A model generated the notes under the pieces. That model saw nothing but the letters and a program-made list of their open reading frames with translations, had not been told where the DNA came from and made no database searches. Below are positions 20,891-28,968 of a DNA stretch of 64,000 nucleotides, one piece after another; position 1 is the first letter of the stretch, and the number at the start of each line of letters is the position of its first letter. A program made the position numbers and the translations under genes. This stretch comes from Campylobacter concisus (GTDB lineage Bacteria; Campylobacterota; Campylobacteria; Campylobacterales; Campylobacteraceae). The stretch is from positions 248,001-312,000 of the forward strand of contig NZ_CP060705.1 in assembly GCF_003048835.2 (NCBI RefSeq). Reading direction: 5' to 3'.

Positions 20891-21112
20891 GTGGTAGAGA
20901 TCGAATTTCTTGGGCCTATCGGGCTTGAGAGTATAAAAGTAGAAGCAAAAAATTTAGGCGAGGTAAAAGCGGCTTTAAGCGAGAAAGAGGAGCTTAAAAA
21001 GTGGCTAAATATCTGCGCTGTGGCTGTAAATGACGAGATCGTGAGCGATATAAATTTCGCTCTTAAATCAGGCGATAAAATTTCTATCTTGCCACCAGTT
21101 TGTGGAGGCTAA
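20891..21112 (+). CDS. moaD: Molybdopterin synthase small subunit MoaD
   Basis: A 73-residue ubiquitin-like beta-grasp protein ending in the required Gly-Gly (ILPPVCGG), whose C-terminus is thiocarboxylated to carry sulfur for molybdopterin. It uses a GTG start at 20891, since the ATG two bases upstream is out of frame and stops at once. An AAAGGAT site precedes it. moaE follows after one base. Confidence 0.92.
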   Translation: MVEIEFLGPIGLESIKVEAKNLGEVKAALSEKEELKKWLNICAVAVNDEIVSDINFALKSGDKISILPPVCGG

Positions 21113-21113
21113 A

Positions 21114-21548
21114 ATGCAAATTTATAATGGAAGCTTGGACGTTCAAAGCATCACAAACGAGTGGTATGATAGGTTTAAGGATAAAAACTGCGGTGCGCTC
21201 ATCACTTTTGTGGGCATAGTGCGCGAAGAGGGCGGGATTTCGGCGCTTAGCTTTGATATCTATGAGCCGATCCTTAAAAAATGGCTAGATGCTTGGCAGG
21301 AGCGAGCCAAAAAAGAAAATGCCTACGTGCTCTTTGCTCACTCAAAAGGCGATGTGCCGGTTCATACGAGCTCTTATGTAGCAGGTGTAGTTAGTCCTCA
21401 AAGAAAGGTCGCGCTAAGGCTTATAAACGAGTTTGTTGAGGACTTTAAGGCAAATGCGCCGATCTGGAAATACGATGTGATAAGTGGCGAGAGAATTTAC
21501 GCCAAAGAACGCAGCCAAGCGATAAATGGCGCCGGACTTTTGGCATAA
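21114..21548 (+). CDS. moaE: Molybdopterin synthase catalytic subunit MoaE
   Basis: A 144-residue MoaE. Family signatures include NCGALITFVGIVRE, LFAHSKGDVPVHTSSYVAGVVSPQRKVA and the C-terminal IWKYDVISGERIYAKE, which contains the conserved active-site lysines. The ATG at 21114 directly follows the moaD stop; an earlier in-frame start lies inside moaD. MoaD and MoaE convert precursor Z to molybdopterin, used by formate dehydrogenase and other molybdo/tungsto enzymes. Confidence 0.95.
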   Translation: MQIYNGSLDVQSITNEWYDRFKDKNCGALITFVGIVREEGGISALSFDIYEPILKKWLDAWQERAKKENAYVLFAHSKGDVPVHTSSYVAGVVSPQRKVALRLINEFVEDFKANAPIWKYDVISGERIYAKERSQAINGAGLLA

Positions 21549-21559
21549 AAAGGGCAAAA

Positions 21560-22027
21560 ATGATAACCAAAGAGAGTAAAAAAGATGTTTACTGGGCGCT
21601 AGCCTTTGGGCTTGGGCTCTTTGTCTTTAGCGTCGCTAGCTACTTTTATCTTGATCTTGGCACGCCGTCTCTTTTTGGCATCATCGTTGGCGCTATTTCG
21701 GCCTTTTTTTGCGTGAGAAAAATTTTGCAAAATAACTTTTTTGAGATAGATGATGATGGATTTGTCATCACAAAAGGCTCAAAAAATATCAAATTTTTCT
21801 TCAAAGATATCGATGAGATCGCCATTAAAAGCTTTGGCGATAAGAAAAAAGTCGATGCGCTAAGTGTTAAATTTAGAAAAAATCGCCTAGATAGAGATGC
21901 ATGTTTTGGACTAGTTCAGGCACTTGGCGATGACATGATCGTTATTTTTGATAGATACGAGCTCTCGCAATTTACACTCTCAAAAGAGCTTCGAGATAGG
22001 CTCGCTAAATTTAAAGATAGGGCTTAG
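21560..22027 (+). CDS. Hypothetical membrane protein with two N-terminal helices
   Basis: A 155-residue protein with two adjacent transmembrane segments near residues 12-30 and 36-50. A cytoplasmic beta-rich tail follows that resembles a bacterial PH-like domain (FFEIDDDGFVITKGSKNIKFFFKDIDEIAI). It follows moaE by 11 bases and may be co-transcribed. No function is recognised. Confidence 0.65.
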   Translation: MITKESKKDVYWALAFGLGLFVFSVASYFYLDLGTPSLFGIIVGAISAFFCVRKILQNNFFEIDDDGFVITKGSKNIKFFFKDIDEIAIKSFGDKKKVDALSVKFRKNRLDRDACFGLVQALGDDMIVIFDRYELSQFTLSKELRDRLAKFKDRA

Positions 22028-22215
22028 TTAGGCAAAAAATTAATTATTTTTTTACCCTTTGCCTAATTATTTATAATTTAAATTTTTATATAATAATTAT
22101 CAAAATATATAGCAAAATTTTACATTATTTTTGCCTACTGATTAATTCTGTATTCAATAAATTTTTATAAAAATATATGATGACTTATATCAATATCTTA
22201 TAAGAGATTTTTATT

Positions 22216-22221
22216 TATAAT
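22216..22221 (+). promoter_or_regulatory. Probable -10 box for the TonB receptor operon
   Basis: TATAAT in a T-rich context lies about 44 bases before the receptor start. The 237-base gap before the gene is extremely AT-rich. An AATAATTATCAA-like stretch near 22090 recalls a Fur or Fnr-type operator but is too degenerate to call. Confidence 0.45.
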
Positions 22222-22264
22222 TTCGATAAGAAAAATCATAATTGTATTTTAAAAGGAGTTTTTT

Positions 22265-24115
22265 ATGAGGCAAGTTTTAAGCTTAATAGTTTTTTCGTCA
22301 CTGCTTTTAGCAAATGAAGTAAATTTAGACACTATAAAGCCTGTTAAAGAATTTGCGCCACCGCCGATCATCACACCAAATGTTGCACAAAGTGCCTTTG
22401 TGGAAAATCAATTTGACCGCACTCAAAGAAGCGAATATCCATTTGTGACAAATTTACTTGATAGCTCAGCTGATATGTTTCATATCTCAGCTGGAATGTA
22501 TGGCAAAAGCTTTTACAACTCATCGCTTTTTAAATATCGTGGTACAAATTTTTATACCATTTTAAACGCAAATTTCACCAAGGCAAATAGCTATAAAGAC
22601 GGAAGTGGCAAAAAATGGGACTATGGCTACAACAGGCAGGGCCAAAGCGCTATTTTAGGTTTCGTGCCAAATGAGCTTAGCGAGCTTAGACTTACGTTTT
22701 TAAGGGATAATATCGATAAAGATAAGCAGCCAGAACACGCAATGGACGCCTTTAAAACAACTAGAAAAGTCGGCAAGCTAAATATCAGGCTGGGCGAAGA
22801 AGATCTTTCAAATACGCTAAATTTTGAATTTATCCTAAAAAAGGTTGAGCGAAAAGCTGATAACTTTCATCTAAGAAATTCTACTCCAAATGTAAAAGTT
22901 GAGATAAAAAGAGATGTGCTTGAGACAAATTTAAAATATGATGTTGATTTCACAAGCTTTCATAATCAAATAGGCGCTGGCTTTGAAAAAGATAAACATG
23001 GTGGCAAAAGATACATAAAGCAAGGCAGTAACTGGGTATTTAACGGATACAGATTTGCTGATGTTAGAAGTGATAAATTTATGCTTTTTGACACACTTGC
23101 TTATAAATTTAATGAAGCAAACGAAGCTTCTCTTGCCTTAAAATATGAAGAGCAAAGAAGTAAGCTTAATGGGCTTGATACTAAATATTTCGCACCAAAT
23201 CCAGCCATTAGCACCACTCGCGGGCTACTTCGTCAAATTTACGGTGAAGACGTAAGTGATAAGATCAAAAAAGACGCTTTTAGTGCAAGCTTAAAATATA
23301 AATTTACACCAAACGATAAGGATAGCTACTTTGCAAAACTTGAGAGTTTATCTCGCTTTCCAAGTAATATGGAGCGTTTTAACGCACTTTATGGACAAAA
23401 TGACTCTGGCTGGATATCAAATCCAAATTTAGAGCCAGAAAGGCACAATAGAGCAGTTGTTGGCTTTAAATTTGGCAGCCAGTTTTATAAAGAATACCTA
23501 AACTCTTTGCAAAACAAAGATGCTTTTAGCTTTAGCGGGCATTTCATCGCTGATAGCGTAAAAAATTTGATCATTTTTGATAGACGCCACTCAAAAGCCG
23601 CCATGCCACTAAACAAAAATGCTGTCATCTCAAGAAACGTTGATGCAACGCTTTATAGTGTAAATTTCAATACAGAATATAGCTTTGCAAGGCACTTTGG
23701 ATTAAAAAGCTCACTTTACTACAACTACGGACAAAACAAAACCGATGGCAGGCCACTTTATCAAATAAGGCCTTTTGAGGCAAATTTTGCATTTGACTAC
23801 AAAGACTATGCAAGCTTTGGTAGCTACAACCTTGGCACTGCACTAAGACTTGTTTCAAAGCAAACTAGGGGCGATTTTAGCAAGCAAACTGGTCTAGGTA
23901 TCGACAAAAAAGAGGCCGCAAAGGGGTTTGGCTTGCTCGATCTTTATGGTGGCGTAGAGTTTAAAAACAAAGTTGGCATAAGATTTGGCGTAGCAAATTT
24001 ATTTGACAAAGATTATGCGGAATTTATTAGCGGTGATCACGTAGCAGCACTTGATCCAGTAGTCGTTCATGCCCCTGGCAGAACATTTTTTATTAGCTTT
24101 CACAGCAGTTTTTAA
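22265..24115 (+). CDS. TonB-dependent outer-membrane receptor
   Basis: A 616-residue protein with a signal peptide (MRQVLSLIVFSSLLLANE), many alternating amphipathic strands and a C-terminal barrel-terminating segment ending in Phe (APGRTFFISFHSSF). The late strands VGIRFGVANLFDKDY and LEPERHNRAVVGFKFG are typical of TonB receptors. The plug domain is short or divergent at the N-terminus, and the protein is on the small side. A strong AAAGGAGTT site precedes the ATG. It heads an operon with an ABC importer, so it probably imports that importer's ligand, whose identity is unknown. Confidence 0.85.
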   Translation: MRQVLSLIVFSSLLLANEVNLDTIKPVKEFAPPPIITPNVAQSAFVENQFDRTQRSEYPFVTNLLDSSADMFHISAGMYGKSFYNSSLFKYRGTNFYTILNANFTKANSYKDGSGKKWDYGYNRQGQSAILGFVPNELSELRLTFLRDNIDKDKQPEHAMDAFKTTRKVGKLNIRLGEEDLSNTLNFEFILKKVERKADNFHLRNSTPNVKVEIKRDVLETNLKYDVDFTSFHNQIGAGFEKDKHGGKRYIKQGSNWVFNGYRFADVRSDKFMLFDTLAYKFNEANEASLALKYEEQRSKLNGLDTKYFAPNPAISTTRGLLRQIYGEDVSDKIKKDAFSASLKYKFTPNDKDSYFAKLESLSRFPSNMERFNALYGQNDSGWISNPNLEPERHNRAVVGFKFGSQFYKEYLNSLQNKDAFSFSGHFIADSVKNLIIFDRRHSKAAMPLNKNAVISRNVDATLYSVNFNTEYSFARHFGLKSSLYYNYGQNKTDGRPLYQIRPFEANFAFDYKDYASFGSYNLGTALRLVSKQTRGDFSKQTGLGIDKKEAAKGFGLLDLYGGVEFKNKVGIRFGVANLFDKDYAEFISGDHVAALDPVVVHAPGRTFFISFHSSF

Positions 24116-24126
24116 AGGAGAAAAAG

Positions 24127-25092
24127 ATGTTAGATAGAAGAAAATTTTTAGGACTTAGCACAGCTTTAGGCGTTAGCGCGTTTGCACCAAATTTATTTGC
24201 AAAAGAGAGCTTTAATATGTGGGGCGCACCAGCGATCCCAAGTGTCATAATGGCAGTTGCTGCACTGCAAGGGGAGTTAAATAAAACTTATGATGTAAGC
24301 TTAAATATCTGGAAAACACCAGATCAGCTTCGTGCAGGCGTAGCTAGTGGGGATATTAAAGTCACGATGTCACCATCAAATGTCGCTGCAAATTTAAGAA
24401 ACCAAGGGCTTGATTTTGCTATGTTAAATTTACTGACCCTTGGCGTAATGAACGCTATGGTCAAGGACGAAAAGATCAAAAATTTAGAAGATTTTGTGGG
24501 AAAAAAACTAATCATGCCATTTCGTGGCGACATGCCTGATCTTGTCCTAAGGGCACTTTGCAAGAAGCGAGGCATAGACGCTAGCAAAATAGATATCACC
24601 TATACAGCAACACCTCCTGAAGCTCTACTTTTATTTTTACAAAAAGATTTTGACATTTTATTAGTCCCACAACCTCTTGGCGAAGCGACTATTTTGCGTG
24701 GTAAAAAAGCAGGCGTTAGCGTACATTACTCAGTTGATTTTCCAAAAATTTGGGGCGAGAGCTTTAATACAAAACCGATAGTCCCAATGGCTGGCATTAT
24801 CGTAGAAAGAGGCTTTTATGAGAAGAGCTTAAATCTATTTGATACGCTCCATAGCGACCTTAAAAATGCTCTTTCTTGGATACTTGAGAACAAGCAAAGT
24901 GCGGCAAAGATTGGCTCGAGCTACTTACCAGCTCCAGAAGTGGCACTTGCAAATGCCTTTGATAAGGCAAATTTAACAGTGACAAAAGCAAATGAACTAC
25001 AAAATGAAATCATGGCATTTTTTGAAGAAATTTATCAGTTCAATCCAAAATTTCTAGGCGGCAAGATGCCAGATAAAGGTCTATTTTTATGA
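24127..25092 (+). CDS. ABC transporter substrate-binding protein with Tat-like signal
   Basis: A 321-residue NMT1/THI5-SsuA-type periplasmic binding protein. The N-terminus MLDRRKFLGLSTALGVSAFA carries a twin-Arg motif (RRKFLG), suggesting folded export by Tat. Typical segments are QLRAGVASGDIKVTMSPSNVAANL and KNLEDFVGKKLIMPFRGDMPDLVLRAL. The family carries sulfonates, nitrate, pyrimidine precursors or metal-chelates, and the ligand here cannot be read from sequence. It lies 11 bases after the TonB receptor and overlaps the permease by four bases. Confidence 0.85.
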   Translation: MLDRRKFLGLSTALGVSAFAPNLFAKESFNMWGAPAIPSVIMAVAALQGELNKTYDVSLNIWKTPDQLRAGVASGDIKVTMSPSNVAANLRNQGLDFAMLNLLTLGVMNAMVKDEKIKNLEDFVGKKLIMPFRGDMPDLVLRALCKKRGIDASKIDITYTATPPEALLLFLQKDFDILLVPQPLGEATILRGKKAGVSVHYSVDFPKIWGESFNTKPIVPMAGIIVERGFYEKSLNLFDTLHSDLKNALSWILENKQSAAKIGSSYLPAPEVALANAFDKANLTVTKANELQNEIMAFFEEIYQFNPKFLGGKMPDKGLFL

Positions 25093-25886
25093 TACTAATC
25101 GACGGTGTCAAAAAAGATCGCTCAGCCTTTTTAAAAATGATTGACTATTTTTGGGGCGGATTTAGCGGATTTGCCGTAGTTTTTTTGATCTTAGCTATTT
25201 GGCAAGTGGGAAGCGAGTTTAGCTCCCCACTCCTGCTCCCTTCGCCAAAAGATGTATTTTTTAAAGTCTGTGAAATTTTAAAAGATTACAAAAATAGCGA
25301 GATAAATATAACGCTTTGTAGATCACTAGTTGGGGTTAGCACGGCAACATTTTTTGGTATATTTTTAGGGCTAATAGCAGGTAGCTTTAAAAGCTTTGCG
25401 GCCTTTTTAAAGCCTGTTATTACCTTGCTTTTATCGATGCCACCAATTATTTGGATAGTGCTTGCTATTTTTTGGTTTGGATTTGGAAATTTTAGCACCA
25501 TTTTTACTATCTTTATAACCGTTTTACCGCTTACTTTTGCAAGCTCGGCAGTTGCTATGAGTAGTGTAGATGAGGAGCTAAAAGAGATGTTTGATGCCTA
25601 TCATTTAGGCTTTTTAAAAAAGATAAAACACCTCTATATCCCACATCTTACGAGCTATATCATAAGCTCTGTTAGCGTAGCTGTTGCAATGGGTGTAAAA
25701 ATAGTCATAATGGCCGAACTACTAGGTGCAAATAACGGCATGGGAGCAAAGATAGCAAATGCAAGGGCAATGCTTGAAACAACTGAAGTGATGGCGTATG
25801 TTCTTTTAAGCATCACTCTTATCATGCTTTTTGAGTACCTCATCATCGAGCCTTTAAAAATAGCTCTGATGCCTTGGAGAAGATGA
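25089..25886 (+). CDS. ABC transporter permease (SsuC/TauC-like)
   Basis: A 265-residue inner-membrane permease with about six helices. The cytoplasmic coupling EAA-like loop is visible as DEELKEMFDAYHLGFLKKIKHLYIPH followed by LTSYIISSVSVAVAMGVKIVIMAELLGANNGMG. It overlaps the binding protein by four bases (ATGA) and the ATPase likewise, so the three act as one importer. Confidence 0.9.
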   Translation: MILIDGVKKDRSAFLKMIDYFWGGFSGFAVVFLILAIWQVGSEFSSPLLLPSPKDVFFKVCEILKDYKNSEINITLCRSLVGVSTATFFGIFLGLIAGSFKSFAAFLKPVITLLLSMPPIIWIVLAIFWFGFGNFSTIFTIFITVLPLTFASSAVAMSSVDEELKEMFDAYHLGFLKKIKHLYIPHLTSYIISSVSVAVAMGVKIVIMAELLGANNGMGAKIANARAMLETTEVMAYVLLSITLIMLFEYLIIEPLKIALMPWRR

Positions 25887-26575
25887 TGCTTGAGCTTAAA
25901 AATGTAGAGTATGAAATTTTAAGAGATAAGGTTGTAAGAAATTTTAATTTAAAGGTAGAAAAAGGCGAAGTGGTGACGCTTTTTGGACCATCAGGTTGTG
26001 GGAAAACTACCATTTTGCACCTTATTAGCGGACTAAATGAGCCTAGAAAAGGGGAAATTTTTAATAAATTTAAAAAAATGACATATTTTTTTCAAGAAAA
26101 TCGTCTGCTTACGTGGAAAAATGCTCTTGAAAATGTGCTTTTGGTTATGGATAAAGCTGATCAAAACAGCGTTTTAAAGCTTTTTTCTAAAGTCGGTCTT
26201 AGTCAAAAAGACGCGCTGAAATACCCAAATGAACTAAGTGGTGGCATGAGGCAAAGGGTTGCTTTTGTAAGAGCAGTTGTGACAAAACCTGATCTGCTTT
26301 TAATGGATGAGCCATTTTCGGGGCTTGATTATGATATGAAAGAAATTTTGATCGATATCGTTAGCCAAAGGGTGAGCGAGGGCATGAGCATAATATTAGT
26401 CACACACGACAGAATGGAGGCCGTAAAGATGTCAAATAGAATTTATTTTCTCGCAAATAAAGGTGCGATCATACAAAAAGAGCTTGTTTTAGACGAGGCT
26501 TTTAAAGACCGTGATTTTACATTTATCAGCAAAACAATAGATGAAAATTTTAAAGGGCAAATTTATTATGATTAA
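25883..26575 (+). CDS. ABC transporter ATP-binding protein (SsuB/TauB-like)
   Basis: A 230-residue ATPase with Walker A (GPSGCGKTT), Q-loop (YFFQENRLLTW), signature (LSGGMRQR), Walker B (LLLMDEPFSGLD) and switch His (LVTHD). The ATG at 25883 overlaps the permease stop; the alternative upstream TTG is less likely. It energises uptake by the preceding permease. Confidence 0.93.
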   Translation: MMLELKNVEYEILRDKVVRNFNLKVEKGEVVTLFGPSGCGKTTILHLISGLNEPRKGEIFNKFKKMTYFFQENRLLTWKNALENVLLVMDKADQNSVLKLFSKVGLSQKDALKYPNELSGGMRQRVAFVRAVVTKPDLLLMDEPFSGLDYDMKEILIDIVSQRVSEGMSIILVTHDRMEAVKMSNRIYFLANKGAIIQKELVLDEAFKDRDFTFISKTIDENFKGQIYYD

Positions 26576-27674
26576 CAACTTTTTTACCTATCCTATGAGA
26601 ATATTTTTTCTTACCAGTGCCGCCTGTGCTGTGCTGGGGGCTGCTATATTTTTTACACCAACTGATTTTGTGAGTTTGCATAAATTTATATTTTTACACC
26701 TTTTTTTGGCACTTGCTTATGCTGGTTTTTTACTCACTGGACTAACCGACTGGACAAATTTCAGCTCCTCACTAAAAGCCCACGCTTACATTTTATTTTC
26801 ACTCTTTGCAACTAGCTTTATAGCAGCACTTTTTAGCTTATTTTTAGCACATTTTTTTATTACGCTTTTTTGGGCATATCTAGTGATGCTTTGTCTTTAT
26901 ATGATCTGGCGAGATAAAAACCTTGATCAATTTGGCGTACTTGGCTTTTTGTTTGGTATTTTAGGCTTTGAAATTTATTATCTAATAAGTGGCAACGAAA
27001 AATTTTTAAATTTGCAAATTTATCTTCATATCATCGCTATCTTGCTTATTTCATATCGCGTTAGCGTTGTACTTGGCAAAGAAGCGCTAAAGCGAGAAAA
27101 AGATATGGATGAGGCTATTTTTGTGCCAAATTTTATCTATAAAAATATTGCTATTTGCATGACTTGTGCGTTTTTACTTTTTAATATATTTTTTGAAAAG
27201 AGTATCGGCACCTACTATGTAGCCATTGCTTGCGGATGTGCGGTGCTTGCAAAGCTTAAAGAGTGGCACTATAAGCAACTTTTGAGGCATAATTTTGTGA
27301 TTTACTATTACTTTATGCAGATATTTTTAGCGGTTGGATTTTTAGGCATCGGAGCAAGTGGGCTTTTAAGTCTAGGGCTTGAAGTAAATTTTATGCACTT
27401 AATAGCCGTAAATGCCGTTATTTTTAGTGTTATGCTTATTTTTAATATCGCGGGACTTCGTCACAGCGGACAAGAGCTTGAGTTTTTACGCCTTAGCAAA
27501 ATTGCATTTATTTTAGTCATTTTAGCTGGCGTTAGTAGAGGCATTTTGGCTTATTTTTGGAGTGGATTTTATATTCATTTACCAGCCACTTTGATAGCAC
27601 TTGCTTTTATCTTTTGGCTCATAAATTTTTATGCAATTTTTAGAGATAATGAATTCTCTGAGGACCCTGAATGA
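26568..27674 (+). CDS. NnrS-like polytopic membrane protein
   Basis: A 368-residue, very hydrophobic protein with about 12 predicted helices and conserved-looking His residues (HKFIFLHLFLALAYAG, FMHLIAVNAVIF, GLRHSGQELE). The layout and the late HL...LRHSG element resemble NnrS, a heme- and copper-associated membrane protein linked to nitric oxide stress. It overlaps the ATPase gene and ends two bases from a convergent Crp/Fnr regulator, and NnrS genes are commonly controlled by NO-responsive Crp/Fnr proteins. The family call is from pattern and context; the function is an inference. Confidence 0.65.
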   Translation: MINNFFTYPMRIFFLTSAACAVLGAAIFFTPTDFVSLHKFIFLHLFLALAYAGFLLTGLTDWTNFSSSLKAHAYILFSLFATSFIAALFSLFLAHFFITLFWAYLVMLCLYMIWRDKNLDQFGVLGFLFGILGFEIYYLISGNEKFLNLQIYLHIIAILLISYRVSVVLGKEALKREKDMDEAIFVPNFIYKNIAICMTCAFLLFNIFFEKSIGTYYVAIACGCAVLAKLKEWHYKQLLRHNFVIYYYFMQIFLAVGFLGIGASGLLSLGLEVNFMHLIAVNAVIFSVMLIFNIAGLRHSGQELEFLRLSKIAFILVILAGVSRGILAYFWSGFYIHLPATLIALAFIFWLINFYAIFRDNEFSEDPE

Positions 27675-27676
27675 TA

Positions 27677-28315
27677 TTAATTCGTATAACTTTCAAGTTT
27701 TTCGTGGTCGATGATGAGAAATTCGTGCGGTGTGATCTTTCTGATGATGTCGTCTTTGATAAGCTCATTAAAGGCTGTTGAGGCGCTTTGGCGTTTAAGG
27801 CCAACAAAGCTTGATAGCACCTTTAGAGAAAATGGTAAAAATACGTATCGGTAGCCGTTTTGTTTTAGGTCTTGTTCATTTGCAAGCTCGATTAAGAAAT
27901 TTGCAATCCTGCCCTTTGCGTCCTCAAAAAGTATCGACTTTGTGATCTGGCGCTGCACGATGATGGTGTTTAGCGTGGTTGTTAGGATCTCGCTTGCGGC
28001 TTTTGGATTATGTAAAATTTCACCTATCTCGTCTAGTCTAATGACGTAAATTTGGGCATCTTCAAGTACTTCAAAGGCGCAGTTGTCATCGAGTATGGCG
28101 ATGTTGTTTTTTTCTAAATGATAAAGTATAAATTCCTCGCCATCTTCAAAAAATGAGAGCTTTGCTGAGCCGGTTTTTAAGATGATGATCTCGATATCTT
28201 CGGTGTAGATCGTGCTTGTTTTTGGCAGCTCTTTAAACTCAAATTTCTCCAGCTCATCTTGTGTTAAGATATCTAAAATATGTGTTTGTAAAAGCCCTAA
28301 GCGTGATTTTTTCAT
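27677..28315 (-). CDS. Crp/Fnr-family transcriptional regulator
   Basis: A 212-residue regulator with an N-terminal cyclic-nucleotide-binding-like beta barrel, a long dimerisation helix (ASEILTTTLNTIIVQRQITKSILF) and a C-terminal winged helix (VLSSFVGLKRQSASTAFNELIKDDIIRKI). It has no N-terminal Cys cluster, so it is not an oxygen-sensing Fe-S Fnr; its ligand may be heme/NO or something else. It is convergent with the NnrS-like gene with only two bases between the stops. It is a candidate regulator of the TonB/ABC/NnrS operon. Confidence 0.85.
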   Translation of the reverse strand: MKKSRLGLLQTHILDILTQDELEKFEFKELPKTSTIYTEDIEIIILKTGSAKLSFFEDGEEFILYHLEKNNIAILDDNCAFEVLEDAQIYVIRLDEIGEILHNPKAASEILTTTLNTIIVQRQITKSILFEDAKGRIANFLIELANEQDLKQNGYRYVFLPFSLKVLSSFVGLKRQSASTAFNELIKDDIIRKITPHEFLIIDHEKLESYTN

Positions 28316-28439
28316 CTTTCTCCCAAAAAAGTGTAAGGGCAGATTTTACTTTATAAAGCATTTAAATAAGTTGAAATTTCTCTTTTTTGGTGTTACTTTT
28401 TTTCAAATTTTTTTAAAAATAGTGATAAATTCGGGGGTT

Positions 28440-28462
28440 TTGGCTGCATAAATTGCAACCAA
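28440..28462 (-). terminator. Hairpin after the thioesterase gene
   Basis: TTGG-x-TGCA and TGCA-x-CCAA pair around a five-base loop immediately beyond the stop of the leftward thioesterase gene. No good T-run follows. Confidence 0.35.
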
Positions 28463-28464
28463 AT

Positions 28465-28878
28465 TTAAAAGCCATGAAGCTCTTTTAGCTTCTCATCTAT
28501 CGGTTTTTTGTGTCCGTCTTTTGTCACACTAACATAGGTTGCGATGGCGCTTGTGACGTGTATAGTCTCTCTAAAACCGCCATCATTTAGTCTAAGTGCA
28601 GTCACTTCTATCTGCGTTGTTATCGATGTTTTGCCAACTGCGATAATCTTTGCGTAGCAGCTTAGCACGTCGCCAACAAAGACTGGTTGCTTAAATATGA
28701 TCTCTTTCATTGAAATTGTCACAACTCGCTCAGGCGAAATTTCTCTTGCCGCCTGAGCACCTGCAAGGTCTATCTGACTCATTATCCAGCCGCCAAAGAT
28801 ATTGCCAGCTGAGTTTGTATCTTTTGGTAGCATCACTTGCTTGATGCGCGGCTCGCCAAAGTCCTTTAAAATGTCCAT
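28465..28878 (-). CDS. Acyl-CoA thioesterase, hotdog family (YciA-like)
   Basis: A 137-residue hotdog protein. The signature MLPKDTNSAGNIFGGWIMSQIDLAGAQAA contains the catalytic-type Asn/Gly region of YciA-BFIT acyl-CoA hydrolases. VTISMKEIIFKQPVFVGDVLSCYAKI is the beta-sheet core. The ATG at 28878 was chosen for its AAAAGG site, and the upstream extension to 28920 is basic and unlike the family. In C. jejuni the orthologue sits next to ciaB, as here. Confidence 0.85.
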   Translation of the reverse strand: MDILKDFGEPRIKQVMLPKDTNSAGNIFGGWIMSQIDLAGAQAAREISPERVVTISMKEIIFKQPVFVGDVLSCYAKIIAVGKTSITTQIEVTALRLNDGGFRETIHVTSAIATYVSVTKDGHKKPIDEKLKELHGF

Positions 28879-28968
28879 TTTTTGCCTTTTAGATTTTAAA
28901 TTTTTGGTAAATTGTAGCAAATTTTAATGGCTTTATGCTAAAATCCTGCAACTTTAAGGGATGAAAAG

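Noticed and set aside
22028-22264. Fur box before the TonB receptor
   Set aside because: The region is so AT-rich that partial matches are expected by chance, and no 19-bp dyad with enough agreement was found.
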